The translations under genes and the position numbers were made by a program. From Aldehydirespirator sp965200005 (GTDB lineage Bacteria > Actinomycetota > Acidimicrobiia > Acidimicrobiales > Aldehydirespiratoraceae): DNA of 64,000 nucleotides. Under the pieces are notes generated by a model, which saw nothing but the letters and a program-made list of their open reading frames with translations, was not told the DNA's origin and did not search any database. The stretch covers positions 496,001 through 560,000 of the forward strand of contig OZ241331.1 in assembly GCA_965200005.1 (NCBI GenBank), read 5' to 3'. Numbering within the stretch: the first letter of the stretch is position 1; the number at the start of each line of letters is the position of its first letter. This document shows, piece by piece, positions 8,541 through 17,772 of this stretch.

Positions 8541-10532
8541 CTAGTCCTCGGACTCTTCGGCGGCACGGTTGCGGATCTCGGCGACCACTCCGGGATCCGC
8601 AAGGGTGGTCGTGTCACCCAAGTCACGTCCATCGGCAACGTCACGCAGCAAGCGGCGCATGATCTTGCCTGAGCGAGTCTTGGGTAGATCTGGCACCAAG
8701 AACACTGCCTTGGGCCTTGCGATCGGGCCGAGTTTCTTAGCCACGTGCTGGCGGATCTCCTCACGCAATACGTCAGACGCAGTGGCGCTGCCGACCAGGA
8801 TCACGTAACCGACAATTGCCTGACCTGTTACGTCGTCGGTCGCACCAACCACGGCGGCCTCGGCTACCGAAGCATGGTCGACGAGGGCCGACTCAACCTC
8901 GGTTGTGGAAATCCGGTGACCCGAGATGTTCATCACATCATCGACACGCCCCAGCAGCCACAAATAGCCATCGTCATCAATACGAGCACCGTCACCGGCG
9001 AAGTACCGGCCCTCATAGGTTGACCAGTAGGTGTCGTGGTAGCGCTGAGGATCGCCCCAGATGCCACGCAGCATTGACGGCCAAGGCCGGGTAATCGTCA
9101 AATACCCGCCACCGCTAGCTACGGGCGACCCTGAGTCATCCACCACTTCAGCGAAGATTCCCGGCAATGGCTGGGTCGCCGAACCGGGCTTGGTTGTGGT
9201 GACACCGGGCAGTGGCGTGATCATGTGGCCGCCAGTCTCGGTCTGCCACCAGGTATCAACGATCGGGCAGCGTCGCGTCCCGATGTGGCGGTGATACCAC
9301 ATCCACGCCTCAGGGTTGATCGGCTCGCCCACCGTGCCAAGCACGCGCAAACTGGAGAGATCCCTGCCTGATGGCCACTGCTCACCCCACTTCATGAAAG
9401 TACGGATGGCGGTCGGCGCGGTGTAGAGCTGCGTTACGCCGTATCGCTCGACGATGTCCCAGAGGCGATCTTTGGCCCATTCGGCACGCCTGCCCGAGCG
9501 ATTCTCGGGGAGCGGCGTGTCGGGGGTGCCCTCATACATAACGGACGTGGCACCGTTGGCAAGGGGGCCATAGACGATGTAGCTGTGCCCTGTTACCCAG
9601 CCGATGTCGGCGGCGCACCAGTAGATGTCGGTGTCACTACGGAGGTCGAAGACGTACTTGTGGGTGAAGCTGACCTGGGTCAGGTAGCCGCCGGTTGTGT
9701 GCATGAGCCCTTTGGGCTTGGCGGTGGTGCCCGACGTGTACAGCAGGTAGAGCAGTTGCTCGGCGTCCATGGGCTCGGCCGGGCAATCCGGTGCGGCCTC
9801 GGCCATAAGATCATGCCACCACAGGTCACGACCCTCAACCATGACCGGGTCGGTGCCGCAGCGGTCGACGACAATCACATGCTCGACCGAGGGTGCGCCG
9901 GCGGCTAGGGCCAGATCGACGTTGGGTTTCAGGGCAGAAGGGGCGCCTCGGCGGTAACCCGCATCGGCGGTAACGACTAGGCGAGCCTCGGCGTCGGTGC
10001 AGCGATCGGTAATGGCGTCGGGTGAGAAGCCGCCGAATATCACCGAGTGGGCAACGCCTATGCGAGCGCAGGCAAGCATGGTCACGGGCAACTCAGGGAT
10101 CATCGGCATGTAGACCGCTATGCGGTCGCCCTTGCGAAGCCCCAGCTGTAGCAACACGTTGGCGAATCGTTTGACGTCGTTGAGCAGTTCGGCGTAGGTG
10201 ATTACCCGGGTGTCGCCAGGTTCGCCCTCCCAGTAGAAGGCCACCTTGTCTCCCCTACCGGCTTCTGCATGGCGGTCGAGGCAGTTGTGGCTGACGTTGA
10301 GGCTGCCACCGACAAACCACTGGGCGAAGGGCAGATCCCATTGCAGGGTGGTGTGAAAGTCCGTGTCCCAGTCGAGCAGCGACCGGGCTTGGCGTGCCCA
10401 GAACGCTTCGTAGTCGGCCGCTGCCTCCTCATAGAGCCCACGATCGGCGATCTGGGCGGCGGCTACGAAATCCTGAGGAGGCGGGAACCGCCGATCCTCG
10501 CTCTCATACACCTCAATCGAGCCTGCTGACAT
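8541..10532 (-). CDS. acs: Acetyl-CoA synthetase (AMP-forming)
   Basis: The enzyme activates acetate to acetyl-CoA through acetyl-AMP. It is 663 aa, the family length. The nucleotide loop is YTSGTTAKPKG, the adenylation signature is WWQTETGG, the hinge region is DDVMNISGHRIS, and the acetylatable lysine lies in KTRSGKIMRR. The ATG start at 10532 has AGGAG eight bases upstream. The Ala in place of Gly in the P-loop (TTAKPKG) is common among acetyl-CoA synthetases. It is probably regulated by reversible lysine acetylation, as known for the family. Confidence 0.95.
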   Translation of the reverse strand: MSAGSIEVYESEDRRFPPPQDFVAAAQIADRGLYEEAAADYEAFWARQARSLLDWDTDFHTTLQWDLPFAQWFVGGSLNVSHNCLDRHAEAGRGDKVAFYWEGEPGDTRVITYAELLNDVKRFANVLLQLGLRKGDRIAVYMPMIPELPVTMLACARIGVAHSVIFGGFSPDAITDRCTDAEARLVVTADAGYRRGAPSALKPNVDLALAAGAPSVEHVIVVDRCGTDPVMVEGRDLWWHDLMAEAAPDCPAEPMDAEQLLYLLYTSGTTAKPKGLMHTTGGYLTQVSFTHKYVFDLRSDTDIYWCAADIGWVTGHSYIVYGPLANGATSVMYEGTPDTPLPENRSGRRAEWAKDRLWDIVERYGVTQLYTAPTAIRTFMKWGEQWPSGRDLSSLRVLGTVGEPINPEAWMWYHRHIGTRRCPIVDTWWQTETGGHMITPLPGVTTTKPGSATQPLPGIFAEVVDDSGSPVASGGGYLTITRPWPSMLRGIWGDPQRYHDTYWSTYEGRYFAGDGARIDDDGYLWLLGRVDDVMNISGHRISTTEVESALVDHASVAEAAVVGATDDVTGQAIVGYVILVGSATASDVLREEIRQHVAKKLGPIARPKAVFLVPDLPKTRSGKIMRRLLRDVADGRDLGDTTTLADPGVVAEIRNRAAEESED

Positions 10533-10667
10533 AGCGACTCTCCTGTTCGTCGTAATCTCGGTTGTTCTTGGTTTGGTTTAGTTGGTTGCGGCCGGCCTTG
10601 TTTGCCGACTGTGTTGCGCTGGCGGGTTGTGGCTGCTTGGCGGTTGCCTGACCCTCTTATCTCTCGG

Positions 10668-12410
10668 TTATCTCTGCCCGGCTCGCACCGTGTAGGTGTC
10701 TCGCCCCGAACGCAGGACGGTGCCGGGCTTGGTGCCGGTAGCTGCACCGTCTACAACGGTGGTGGTGCCGTTGACTATGACCCGCCGTACCCCTGTTGCC
10801 TCGCTCCAGAGGCGTTTCGCGCCGGCGGGCAGGTCATCGACCAGTTGAGGCTCGGTCGCACCAACCTCGTTCGGGTCGAAGACAACGATGTCGGCAAAGT
10901 AGCCCTCGGCTATCCGGCCCCTGTCGCGTAGTCCAAAGAGCTGCGCAGGAGCATCGGTCAGATGTTGGACGGCGTCCTCCACGGAGGTCAACTGTCGGCC
11001 GTGCAGACAATCGTCGATCCAGGCTGTCGGGTAGCAGGCACCCGCCATCCGGTCGAGATGGGCCCCTGCGTCGCTACCACCGATCATCACAGCGGGATGT
11101 TGCCAGGCGTTGGCTCGAAGCCTCCAACTCTCGGCGTCGTTATCGGTCGGAGCCGGCCACAACACGGTTCGCAGGTCGTCTTGTATGCAAATGTCAACCA
11201 GACAGAAGAAGTCACGCTGGCCACGCTCTCGAGCCATATCACCAATACGTCGGCCCTTAAAGCCTTCGTTCTGTGGCGAGTAAGTGTCACCTATTACATA
11301 GTCGGCCCAGCCGGTGAGACGGCTGAACACACCTGCTTCGGGGCGAGCGGCGTCGTTCTCAAGACCTATCAGGGTGGCTCGATCCTTAAGTTTGGCGATC
11401 CGTTCACGTACCTCCAAGCCAAAGATGTCACCCCATCCGGGCAACATGTGCAGAGCGCAGAACGTGCCGAGGCTCATGTTCATGCCGACGAGGATCGGCA
11501 TCGTCAGCGCAACCACGGTGGCACCGTTGGCCGCAGCCCTCTCGCAGGCCGTGATCTGGTTGCGATAGTCGTCGGGTCGGGCCGAGTCGATCGTCAAGAC
11601 GTTCCAGTTGATTGGCCGGTCGGCTTTAACCGACATCTGGGTCATCAAGTCGACCTCGGCGTCGCTGAAGCCCTTCATGCAACCGTCGGCCACCCACTCC
11701 AGAGTCGTTCCTTCGTGGCTGCCTGTCTCACGGCACAACTCGAGCACTTCGGCCTCGGATGCCCAACGACTCGGGACAGGATTGCCGTCCCAATCGTTGT
11801 GGGTATAGCTGCGACCTGTCGAGAACCCGAGGCCACCAGCCGCAAGCGACTCCGCAAGCAAGCCTCGCATCAAAGCGATCTGATCGTCGTTGGCAATGTG
11901 TCCGACAGAGTCCTCTTTCATTACTGCTCTGCGCAGAGCGCAATGTCCGACCATGAAGGCAATGTTGACTCCGACGCCGCGACTCTCAACGGCATGGAGA
12001 TAGTCGGCGAAGGTGTGCCAACTCCATGGCACGCCCGTTTCGAGAGCGTCCAGGGACATGCCCTCAACCTTGACCATCATCCTCTTGAGGTACTCGGCGT
12101 CGGTGTCGCTATCGAGCGGTGCTAACGAGAAACCACAGTTACCACCCACCGCCGTCGTTACACCGAAGAGGTTCGAGGGTGTGGCCCAGGGATCCCAGAA
12201 GATCTGAGCGTCGTAGTGCGTGTGAGGATCGATGAACCCGGGGCAGACGACGAGCCCGTCTGCGTGTATCTGTTCGTGGGCCCGTGATGCGAGCGTGCCC
12301 CGCTCCGCGATGGCGGCGATGCGTTGCCCGGAGATGGCGATGTCGGCTTGCCGGGACGGTGCGCCGGTGCCGTCGATCAGAGTTCCGCCGGTGATCACCG
12401 TGTCGAACAT
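10668..12410 (-). CDS. N-acyl-D-amino-acid deacylase family amidohydrolase
   Basis: This ~580-residue metal-dependent hydrolase of the amidohydrolase superfamily is close in layout to D-aminoacylases, which remove acyl groups from N-acyl-D-amino acids. It starts MFDTVITGGTLIDGTG, has the metal ligands in GFIDPHTHYD, the GNCG segment, and a late Asp in GGSDAGAHLD. The C-terminus reads GYFADIVVFDPNEV. I use ATG 12410, the family start; an in-frame start at 12497 would intrude past the msrA start. It diverges from msrA across 61 bp. The true substrate is not certain, because related proteins act on hydantoins and dihydropyrimidines. Confidence 0.8.
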   Translation of the reverse strand: MFDTVITGGTLIDGTGAPSRQADIAISGQRIAAIAERGTLASRAHEQIHADGLVVCPGFIDPHTHYDAQIFWDPWATPSNLFGVTTAVGGNCGFSLAPLDSDTDAEYLKRMMVKVEGMSLDALETGVPWSWHTFADYLHAVESRGVGVNIAFMVGHCALRRAVMKEDSVGHIANDDQIALMRGLLAESLAAGGLGFSTGRSYTHNDWDGNPVPSRWASEAEVLELCRETGSHEGTTLEWVADGCMKGFSDAEVDLMTQMSVKADRPINWNVLTIDSARPDDYRNQITACERAAANGATVVALTMPILVGMNMSLGTFCALHMLPGWGDIFGLEVRERIAKLKDRATLIGLENDAARPEAGVFSRLTGWADYVIGDTYSPQNEGFKGRRIGDMARERGQRDFFCLVDICIQDDLRTVLWPAPTDNDAESWRLRANAWQHPAVMIGGSDAGAHLDRMAGACYPTAWIDDCLHGRQLTSVEDAVQHLTDAPAQLFGLRDRGRIAEGYFADIVVFDPNEVGATEPQLVDDLPAGAKRLWSEATGVRRVIVNGTTTVVDGAATGTKPGTVLRSGRDTYTVRAGQR

Positions 12411-12471
12411 TGGTGTACCTGCCAGTAGCGGTTCCTGCTCATTGGTAGGGAGGGTAGCTACAGTCGCCGCC

Positions 12472-13128
12472 ATGAGGCTCCTGCGCAGTAAGTCCAAGAT
12501 GCCCGACTCAGCCAGAGCGCTGCCGGGGCGTGACCGGCCGATGCCGGTGCAGACCTACGGCCATCTCGTGCTCGGCACACCGCTTGAGCCGCCATTCCCG
12601 GACGGGTGCGAGCGGGCCATGTTTGGCATGGGCTGTTTCTGGGGTGTCGAGCGGATCTTCTGGCAGATCTCGGGGGTGTATACGACTGCTGTGGGCTACT
12701 CGGGTGGCTCCACGCCCAACCCCACATACCGGGAGGTGTGTAGCGGGCTAACTGGGCACAACGAGGTTGTGCTGGTTGTGTTTAGTCCTGGTGAGGTTTC
12801 GTATGAGCGGCTGCTGAAATCGTTCTGGGAGATGCATGATCCGACCCAGGGGATGCGTCAGGGCAACGACATGGGAACGCAGTACCGCAGTGGCATCTAT
12901 ACGTACTCTGAAGCTCAGCGGGAGACGGCGGTTAGGTCTCGGGATCAGTACCAGGAGGCGCTTGCGAAACGGCGATACGGCAGGATCACGACCGAGATTG
13001 TTGAGGCTGGTGCGTTCTACTACGCCGAGGAGTACCACCAGCAGTACCTGGTGCGTAACCCAGGCGGCTACTGCAACCATGGTTTCTGCCAGGTGTCATA
13101 CGAACCCGCCGCCGCGGCAACCGGTTAG
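12472..13128 (+). CDS. msrA: Peptide methionine (S)-S-oxide reductase
   Basis: MsrA repairs oxidised methionine in proteins. The catalytic Cys is in AMFGMGCFWGVERIFW; further family blocks are NPTYREVCSG, HDPTQGMRQGNDMGTQYRS and FYYAEEYHQQYL. C-terminal cysteines in GYCNHGFC may act as resolving residues. The protein is 218 aa and matches the long E. coli-type MsrA, including the N-terminal ALPGR segment, which supports the ATG at 12472. Confidence 0.95.
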   Translation: MRLLRSKSKMPDSARALPGRDRPMPVQTYGHLVLGTPLEPPFPDGCERAMFGMGCFWGVERIFWQISGVYTTAVGYSGGSTPNPTYREVCSGLTGHNEVVLVVFSPGEVSYERLLKSFWEMHDPTQGMRQGNDMGTQYRSGIYTYSEAQRETAVRSRDQYQEALAKRRYGRITTEIVEAGAFYYAEEYHQQYLVRNPGGYCNHGFCQVSYEPAAAATG

Positions 13129-13314
13129 ACGCGAGCCGGGGCCGACCGTAGGCCTGTTTGGCCGGCCAGCAGATTACCCACCCGCTCCCCTGGGCTAGCG
13201 AGACTCTCGTGGCAGAGCGGATCGGGGTGAGCCGGTAAGTTCACGCCCACGAACCAGACGACCACTACTCGCGCCAGCCGTGCTAAACGCGCTCGGCGGA
13301 TCGGCTCGGCGGCC

Positions 13315-14211
13315 ATGGTCATATCCGGCTTCGGCTTCGGAAGCACCGGCGCGATCTCTCGCAGCATTGATGTTGGTGCGTGGGAGATGGCGAGTTGGCG
13401 GGGACTTGTGGGTGGCGCTGCTGTGCTCTGCTATGTCTTCGCTCGAGGGCTGCTGAAGCGACCCTCCACGACTCGGCCGACCGTCGGTGCAACTCTCGGG
13501 CCACAAGGCTTGCTGCTTGCTGCCCTGACCGCGGCCTCAATGATCCTTTACATCGACGCTTTGCAGAAGACCGAGGTGGCGAACGTCACGGTGATCACAG
13601 CAACAGTGCCGTTCATGGCGGCCGCGCTGGCATGGCTGGTGCTGCGGGAGCGTCTTCGGCGGGCGACAGTGATTGCCGCATTCGTGTCTCTTGCCGGGGT
13701 GACCCTCACGGTGATGGGCAATCTGGGGCCGGGTGACCTGGCCGGCAATGTGCGGGCATTAGCTCTGGCGTTAACCCTTGCGACCTTGATTGTCTTGATC
13801 CGACGTTTCAAGCGAGCCGACTCCGTTCTTGCAGTCGCATCGTCCGGGCCGCTGCTGTTTGCTGTCGTGCTGGTTGCCTCTGCGTTGTTCGGAGTCGCCT
13901 CGCCGCTTGACATCGACTATGCGGAGTTGCCGATGCTGTTGTTCTTTGGTCTGGTGTTTGGTGTGTCGGTTGTGTTGTGGACTGAGGGTGTGCGGCTGAT
14001 CCCGGCCGCTGAAGCAGGGCTGCTGGCATCTAGCGAGACGCCGTTTTCGATCCTGTTGGCTTGGGTCGTGCTAGCGGAAGCGCCACCGCTGGTGACTGTT
14101 GTGGGAGGGATGCTCGTGCTTGGCGCTGTGCTGGCTCATGCTGGTGCCGATCTGGCATATGACAGGGTGAGTCGTCCCTGGATCAGACCGCGCAGCCGAC
14201 CGCGTCTGTAA
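13315..14211 (+). CDS. EamA/DMT-family membrane transporter
   Basis: A 298-aa protein with about nine to ten hydrophobic helices in two similar halves, as in drug/metabolite transporters of the EamA type. The glycine-rich first segment (ISGFGFGSTGAISRSI), PFMAAALAWLVLRERL at the end of the first half and ASSETPFSILLAWVVLAEAP at the same point of the second half are typical. The first helix looks short, and no ATG, GTG or TTG lies between the upstream in-frame stop (13228) and 13315. Substrate unknown; it could export an amino acid or metabolite. Confidence 0.8.
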   Translation: MVISGFGFGSTGAISRSIDVGAWEMASWRGLVGGAAVLCYVFARGLLKRPSTTRPTVGATLGPQGLLLAALTAASMILYIDALQKTEVANVTVITATVPFMAAALAWLVLRERLRRATVIAAFVSLAGVTLTVMGNLGPGDLAGNVRALALALTLATLIVLIRRFKRADSVLAVASSGPLLFAVVLVASALFGVASPLDIDYAELPMLLFFGLVFGVSVVLWTEGVRLIPAAEAGLLASSETPFSILLAWVVLAEAPPLVTVVGGMLVLGAVLAHAGADLAYDRVSRPWIRPRSRPRL

Positions 14212-14232
14212 CGCTCCGGCAGGTTTGTGGAT

Positions 14233-14271
14233 GTCCCGCCTTGTTGAGAACTCAAGGGGTTCGTGCGGGAC
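14233..14271. terminator. Stem-loop between convergent genes
   Basis: GTCCCGC (14233-14239) pairs with GCGGGAC (14265-14271), and inside it CCTTG..GAG pairs with CTCAAGG. The position between the convergent EamA and DoxX genes fits a bidirectional terminator. There is no clear T-run. Confidence 0.45.
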
Positions 14272-14362
14272 TCACCCGTCTGCACCCTGCACCGATGAGG
14301 CGGTCGATGTCACACCCTGCTGGCAATGTTTTGAGTTGTGAGTGTGTCGCGAGTTCCGTCCG

Positions 14363-14896
14363 TTAGCTCTTCTCGACTGCAGAGGGGCGGTAGAAGATGA
14401 GCAGTTGCGCGAGGCCGCCGCCGACGCCGACGAAGATGGCGATCCACATGCCGGCCCAGCCGTTGAGATCGTCGTTGATGTCCATGACAGCGTCAACCGA
14501 GATGTCGCCCGGGCCGGTGATGGCGCACACCAAGCTCATGGCAGCGATGAAGGCCACGTACTCCCAGCCCTCTTTGGTGATCATGAAGCCCTTGTCGCGA
14601 TGCACCGTCCAGAAAGCGACGATCATCAGGGCAATCAGTCCAGCCGCAGCGAGTTGCGTCAACAGGCCGATTACGAGCAGTGCGCCGACGCCCATCTCGG
14701 TGAACGAAGCGAGTCTGGCGTGCAACCCGCCGGGACGCATCCCGATCGAGTGGAACCAGCGTGCTGTGCCAGAGAGGCCTCCGCCGGAGAAGGCCTTTTT
14801 GTAGCCATGAACGAAGATCATCAACCCAAGTGCAAGCCGCAAGATCAAGAAAGCGAGGTCGAGTTCGTCGGATCCGGAGTAAAGGTCTGCAGTCAT
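14363..14896 (-). CDS. DoxX-family membrane protein
   Basis: A 177-aa membrane protein with four hydrophobic helices. The N-terminal pattern FLILRLALGLMIFVHGYKK and the later WFHSIGM and ASFTEMGVGALLVIGLLT are those of the DoxX family. DoxX was named from thiosulfate:quinone oxidoreductase, but most members are of unknown function, some linked to redox balance at the membrane. It is divergent from the thiolase-like gene. Confidence 0.8.
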   Translation of the reverse strand: MTADLYSGSDELDLAFLILRLALGLMIFVHGYKKAFSGGGLSGTARWFHSIGMRPGGLHARLASFTEMGVGALLVIGLLTQLAAAGLIALMIVAFWTVHRDKGFMITKEGWEYVAFIAAMSLVCAITGPGDISVDAVMDINDDLNGWAGMWIAIFVGVGGGLAQLLIFYRPSAVEKS

Positions 14897-14953
14897 GGGA
14901 CGCGAGTGTAGGCAAGCTGATCTGTGAGCGAAAGCAGGTTTGAGGCTGGCGAC

Positions 14954-16261
14954 ATGGCCAATGTTGTGGTCGCTTCTGTGGCCAGGACGGCTGTGCGTCC
15001 AGTTGAAGCAGAGTTAGCGAAGTGGCATCCTGTGGTACTTGGGGCAGCGATTGGGCGTGAAGCTCTGGCTCGAGCGCAACTCATCGGGGCGGATCTCGAC
15101 GAGGTGGTCGTGGGTTGTGCCGACCCGGTGGGTGCTTGTGGCGCCAACGTGGCTCGTGCCATTTCGCTTGCGGCGGGCTGGCCGCTGCGTGTCGGTGGAC
15201 ATGTCATCGACCGGGGCACCAGTAGTGGTCTTGTGGCGTTGCAGGTGGCGAAAGCGTCGATCCGGTTGGGCCAAGCGAGGACGGTGATGGTGATCGGGTT
15301 GGGGCTGTGTTCTGTGGTGCCGCCTGGAGCTGCGGCTGTTGGGCGTGGCTATGGCTCACCTTGGGTAGGGGTCGCCAAGAGGTTCGCCAAACGAGGGGGT
15401 CTGCTGCCGTTACCGCGCTTGTCTGAGAATGCTGCTCGGGCGATCGGGATTGGCCGTGAAGACTTGGAGGAAGCTGCGCGTACCTCTTGTGCTAGGCGTT
15501 CCGCGGCTGGTGTCAGCACCGCTATCACAGGTGTGGCGGCTAGGCCGGGTAGCGGGTCGCCACCCTCGGTGGTGCGAGGTGACGTTGTTCTTGAGGATTT
15601 TGTGCGTGATCTATCCGATGCCGCTGCGTTGCCACCGATGTTTGATGATGACGGTTTGCTTACGGCCGCGACGCTTGCTCCTCCGGCGGATGCCATCGCA
15701 GCAACGGTCCTGACGTCTAAGCCGTTAGCAGCGCCGCTGGGGACGGTGCTTGGAGTGGGTCGCAGTGTGGCGGATCCGTTCGACCCGAATAGTGGACTGG
15801 CCGCCGCGGTTGGTATGTCGCTAGCCCAAGCCGGGTTGTCCTTGAATGAGATCGATCGGGTTGATGTGGTTGAAAGCGATGCGGCCGCCGGGCTGTTGGC
15901 AGCACAAGCGCTAGGAATTGATGCTGATGACCTCAACCCTGCGGGTGGCGCATTAGCTACCGGCAACGCTGGCCCAGCCGAAGAGCTACGACTTCTGACC
16001 GACAGCCTTCGAGGTTTCGGCCTTGATGCCGACGGCGTGGCGAAGTTCGGCCTTGACATCCGTCCCGATGGCGACATCCGTCCCGATGGCGACATCCGTC
16101 CCGATGGCGACGACGTAGGCAATACGTGTATGGGCCAGGACACGGGCGAATCAAGCCCAGTGAGTCGTGATGACAGCGCTGGTGTCAAAACCGGACTGGT
16201 ACTAGCAGTTAGCACCGGATCGACGGGATCGGCAGCAGTCATATGCTGCAAGTCGTCTTGA
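14954..16261 (+). CDS. Thiolase-fold protein lacking catalytic residues
   Basis: The fold of acetyl-CoA acetyltransferases is recognisable across ~435 residues: VVVASVARTAVRP at the start, VVVGCADPVGACGANVAR, then DRGTSSGLVALQVA and NPAGGALATGNAGPAEE. In true thiolases these places read N-R-x-C-x-S-G, N-x-x-G-G-A-x-A-x-G-H-P, and a final C-x-G. Here the nucleophile Cys is Thr, the His is Asn and the last Cys is Ser. It is unlikely to perform Claisen chemistry. The ATG at 14954 has GAGG eight bases ahead; a GTG at 14924 is the alternative. A three-copy 18-bp repeat lies near the C-terminus. It overlaps the next gene by up to 19 bases. Confidence 0.75.
   Translation: MANVVVASVARTAVRPVEAELAKWHPVVLGAAIGREALARAQLIGADLDEVVVGCADPVGACGANVARAISLAAGWPLRVGGHVIDRGTSSGLVALQVAKASIRLGQARTVMVIGLGLCSVVPPGAAAVGRGYGSPWVGVAKRFAKRGGLLPLPRLSENAARAIGIGREDLEEAARTSCARRSAAGVSTAITGVAARPGSGSPPSVVRGDVVLEDFVRDLSDAAALPPMFDDDGLLTAATLAPPADAIAATVLTSKPLAAPLGTVLGVGRSVADPFDPNSGLAAAVGMSLAQAGLSLNEIDRVDVVESDAAAGLLAAQALGIDADDLNPAGGALATGNAGPAEELRLLTDSLRGFGLDADGVAKFGLDIRPDGDIRPDGDIRPDGDDVGNTCMGQDTGESSPVSRDDSAGVKTGLVLAVSTGSTGSAAVICCKSS
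16055..16108 (+). repeat. 18-bp perfect tandem repeat, three copies
   Basis: GACATCCGTCCCGATGGC occurs three times head to tail, adding DIRPDG three times to the thiolase-like protein. Being a multiple of three it keeps frame, and it falls in a presumably surface-exposed loop. Confidence 0.95.
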
Positions 16262-16632
16262 GCACAAACGGAAGCAAGCCCGCAAGGGGCACCCAGCGCA
16301 GACGGTTCAACGCCACAAGGGCCTTCAACATCGGGCTAGCAGTGGTTGCTATTGGTGGGGTCGTAGCTGGTGCTCTGCTCGCCGAGGTCGGCCGTACTGT
16401 GATCGCGGTCGTGGTTGCCTACATCGTGTTGCGAGTCGGTTTTGGTGTGTTGCGGGGTTTAGCTCAACCTCAGCCTGAACCGCCCGAACCTGGGACATTG
16501 CGCAAAGTCAAGATTGAGTACCGCTGCAGCATTTGCGGGGCCGAGGTGCGCATGACGGTCGCGCCCGACGAAGACCCCGATCCGCCGCGTCACTGTCAGG
16601 ACGAGATGGACCTCGTCGCCCCTATCGAATGA
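16243..16632 (+). CDS. Small membrane-anchored zinc-ribbon protein
   Basis: A ~129-aa protein with a basic N-terminus, two closely spaced hydrophobic helices (about residues 27-65) and a C-terminal zinc ribbon of FmdB-like type, YRCSICGAEVRM then RHCQDEM, giving three Cys and a His. Proteins of this form are of unknown function. The start overlaps the thiolase-like stop; a TTG at 16258, overlapping the stop as TTGA, is equally possible. The overlap suggests translational coupling. Confidence 0.65.
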   Translation: MLQVVLSTNGSKPARGTQRRRFNATRAFNIGLAVVAIGGVVAGALLAEVGRTVIAVVVAYIVLRVGFGVLRGLAQPQPEPPEPGTLRKVKIEYRCSICGAEVRMTVAPDEDPDPPRHCQDEMDLVAPIE

Positions 16633-16775
16633 GCTGCCCCTTAGGTATGCCGAGTTGTCCACACCTGTGGATAACTCTGGGGGAAATTACAAGCACGTCA
16701 TCAAATCGGATCAGTCTGACAAATGCCCACAAGGAACAATCGGGCGTTGTCGACTGACGCGATAGCCGACGAAAG

Positions 16776-17090
16776 CTACCGGAACTTTGTCGCTGTCATG
16801 ATCCCCGAGAGGATGAATCCGAGCCCTACCAGCAGCACGACATTTGAAGTCTCCCAGAACACTGCGACGTAGTTGACGATGATCGTCGCCATGCCCAGGC
16901 CCAGCAGGCTGAACATCAGGATTGGCACCCAGATCGGGCTGGGAGGTGCTTGATCGAACCCTGTATGGGTTGCTCGATCTGCAACGTAGTTCTGAGGTCT
17001 GGTGCCCTTGGCGGTAACACGCCCGCCAGACACCCGTCGCTTTACCGGCCGTGGCACGAACCAAAAGGATAGACGCCGCTGCGCCACCAC
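16776..17090 (-). CDS. crgA: CrgA-like cell division protein
   Basis: CrgA is a small actinobacterial membrane protein of the divisome that interacts with FtsZ and penicillin-binding proteins. This 104-aa protein has the family layout: a basic N-terminal tail, a proline-led helix SPIWVPILMFSLLGLGMATIIV, a short periplasmic turn, a second helix, and the ending GFILSGIMTATKFR. The N-terminal start is uncertain, since the conserved part begins near residue 40. It follows dcd on the same strand after a strong hairpin. Confidence 0.75.
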   Translation of the reverse strand: MVAQRRLSFWFVPRPVKRRVSGGRVTAKGTRPQNYVADRATHTGFDQAPPSPIWVPILMFSLLGLGMATIIVNYVAVFWETSNVVLLVGLGFILSGIMTATKFR

Positions 17091-17123
17091 GGCAGCACCG
17101 GCTCGGGTCGCTCACGAAACGTG

Positions 17124-17159
17124 TCGGCTGAGACGCGTCGCCTGAGGCGTCTCAGCCGA
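17124..17159 (-). terminator. 13-bp hairpin at the end of dcd
   Basis: TCGGCTGAGACGC (17124-17136) and GCGTCTCAGCCGA (17147-17159) are perfect inverted arms with a 10-nt loop. The dcd stop codon lies inside the right arm. It is a likely terminator or transcript-stabilising hairpin, without a T-tract. Confidence 0.6.
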
Positions 17160-17715
17160 AGTTCTCCCAGTAGCGCGACGGAACCGGCCCAAGCTGGCTC
17201 TGATATTTGGAACCCAGGTGACCGGTGCCGTAAGGCTGCTCCGCAGGTGTGGTCATCAGATGGAAGCTGATCTGGCCGATTCGCATTCCCGGGTAAAGCG
17301 TAATTGGCAGGTTCGCGACGTTGGAGAGCTCGAGCGTCAGCTGGCCGTCAAAGCCGGCGTCGACAAATCCGGCCGTCGAATGGATCAGCAAGCCGAGTCG
17401 TCCCAGCGATGACTTGCCTTCAAGGCGTCCCACCAGATTGTCGGGCAGGGCTACCCGCTCCAGCGTGCTGCCCAGCACGAACTCGCCCGGATGCAAGATG
17501 AATGGATCGTTCTCGGCCGCTTCGGTGAGCGTGGTGAGCTCGGAGAGGTCTTGTTTCACGTCGATGAAGCCGAGTGTGTGATTGCGGAAAACACGGAAGA
17601 AGCGGGACAGGCGCAGGTCGACCGACGACGGTTGAATGCTGTGATCGCCGAGAGGTTCGATGATGACCTGGCCGGAGGTGAGGGCTTCCCGGATTGAGCG
17701 GTCCGACAGGATCAC
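17152..17715 (-). CDS. dcd: dCTP deaminase
   Basis: The enzyme deaminates dCTP; actinobacterial homologues (M. tuberculosis type) are bifunctional and release dUMP directly. 187 aa, the usual size. Motifs are IQPSSVDLRLS, EGKSSLGRLGL with the catalytic-region Ser/Arg, HSTAGFVDAGFDGQLTLEL with the catalytic Glu near the end of the first strand pair, and the C-terminal KYQSQLGPVPSRYW. The ATG start at 17715 gives the family N-terminus MILSDRSI. It supplies dUMP for thymidylate synthesis. Confidence 0.95.
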   Translation of the reverse strand: MILSDRSIREALTSGQVIIEPLGDHSIQPSSVDLRLSRFFRVFRNHTLGFIDVKQDLSELTTLTEAAENDPFILHPGEFVLGSTLERVALPDNLVGRLEGKSSLGRLGLLIHSTAGFVDAGFDGQLTLELSNVANLPITLYPGMRIGQISFHLMTTPAEQPYGTGHLGSKYQSQLGPVPSRYWENFG

Positions 17716-17772
17716 GGGGGCACGTTAGCTTTTAGCTATGGAGTCTGACGGCGCAAGAGGAGTGATGCAGGC

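Noticed and set aside
10962..12125. 387-codon plus-strand open frame opposite the D-aminoacylase-type gene
   Set aside because: It has no recognisable domain, and the opposite strand carries a full, motif-rich amidohydrolase.
15349..16251. 300-codon minus-strand open frame opposite the thiolase-like gene
   Set aside because: Low-complexity Ser/Pro/Arg product; the plus-strand thiolase fold explains the sequence.
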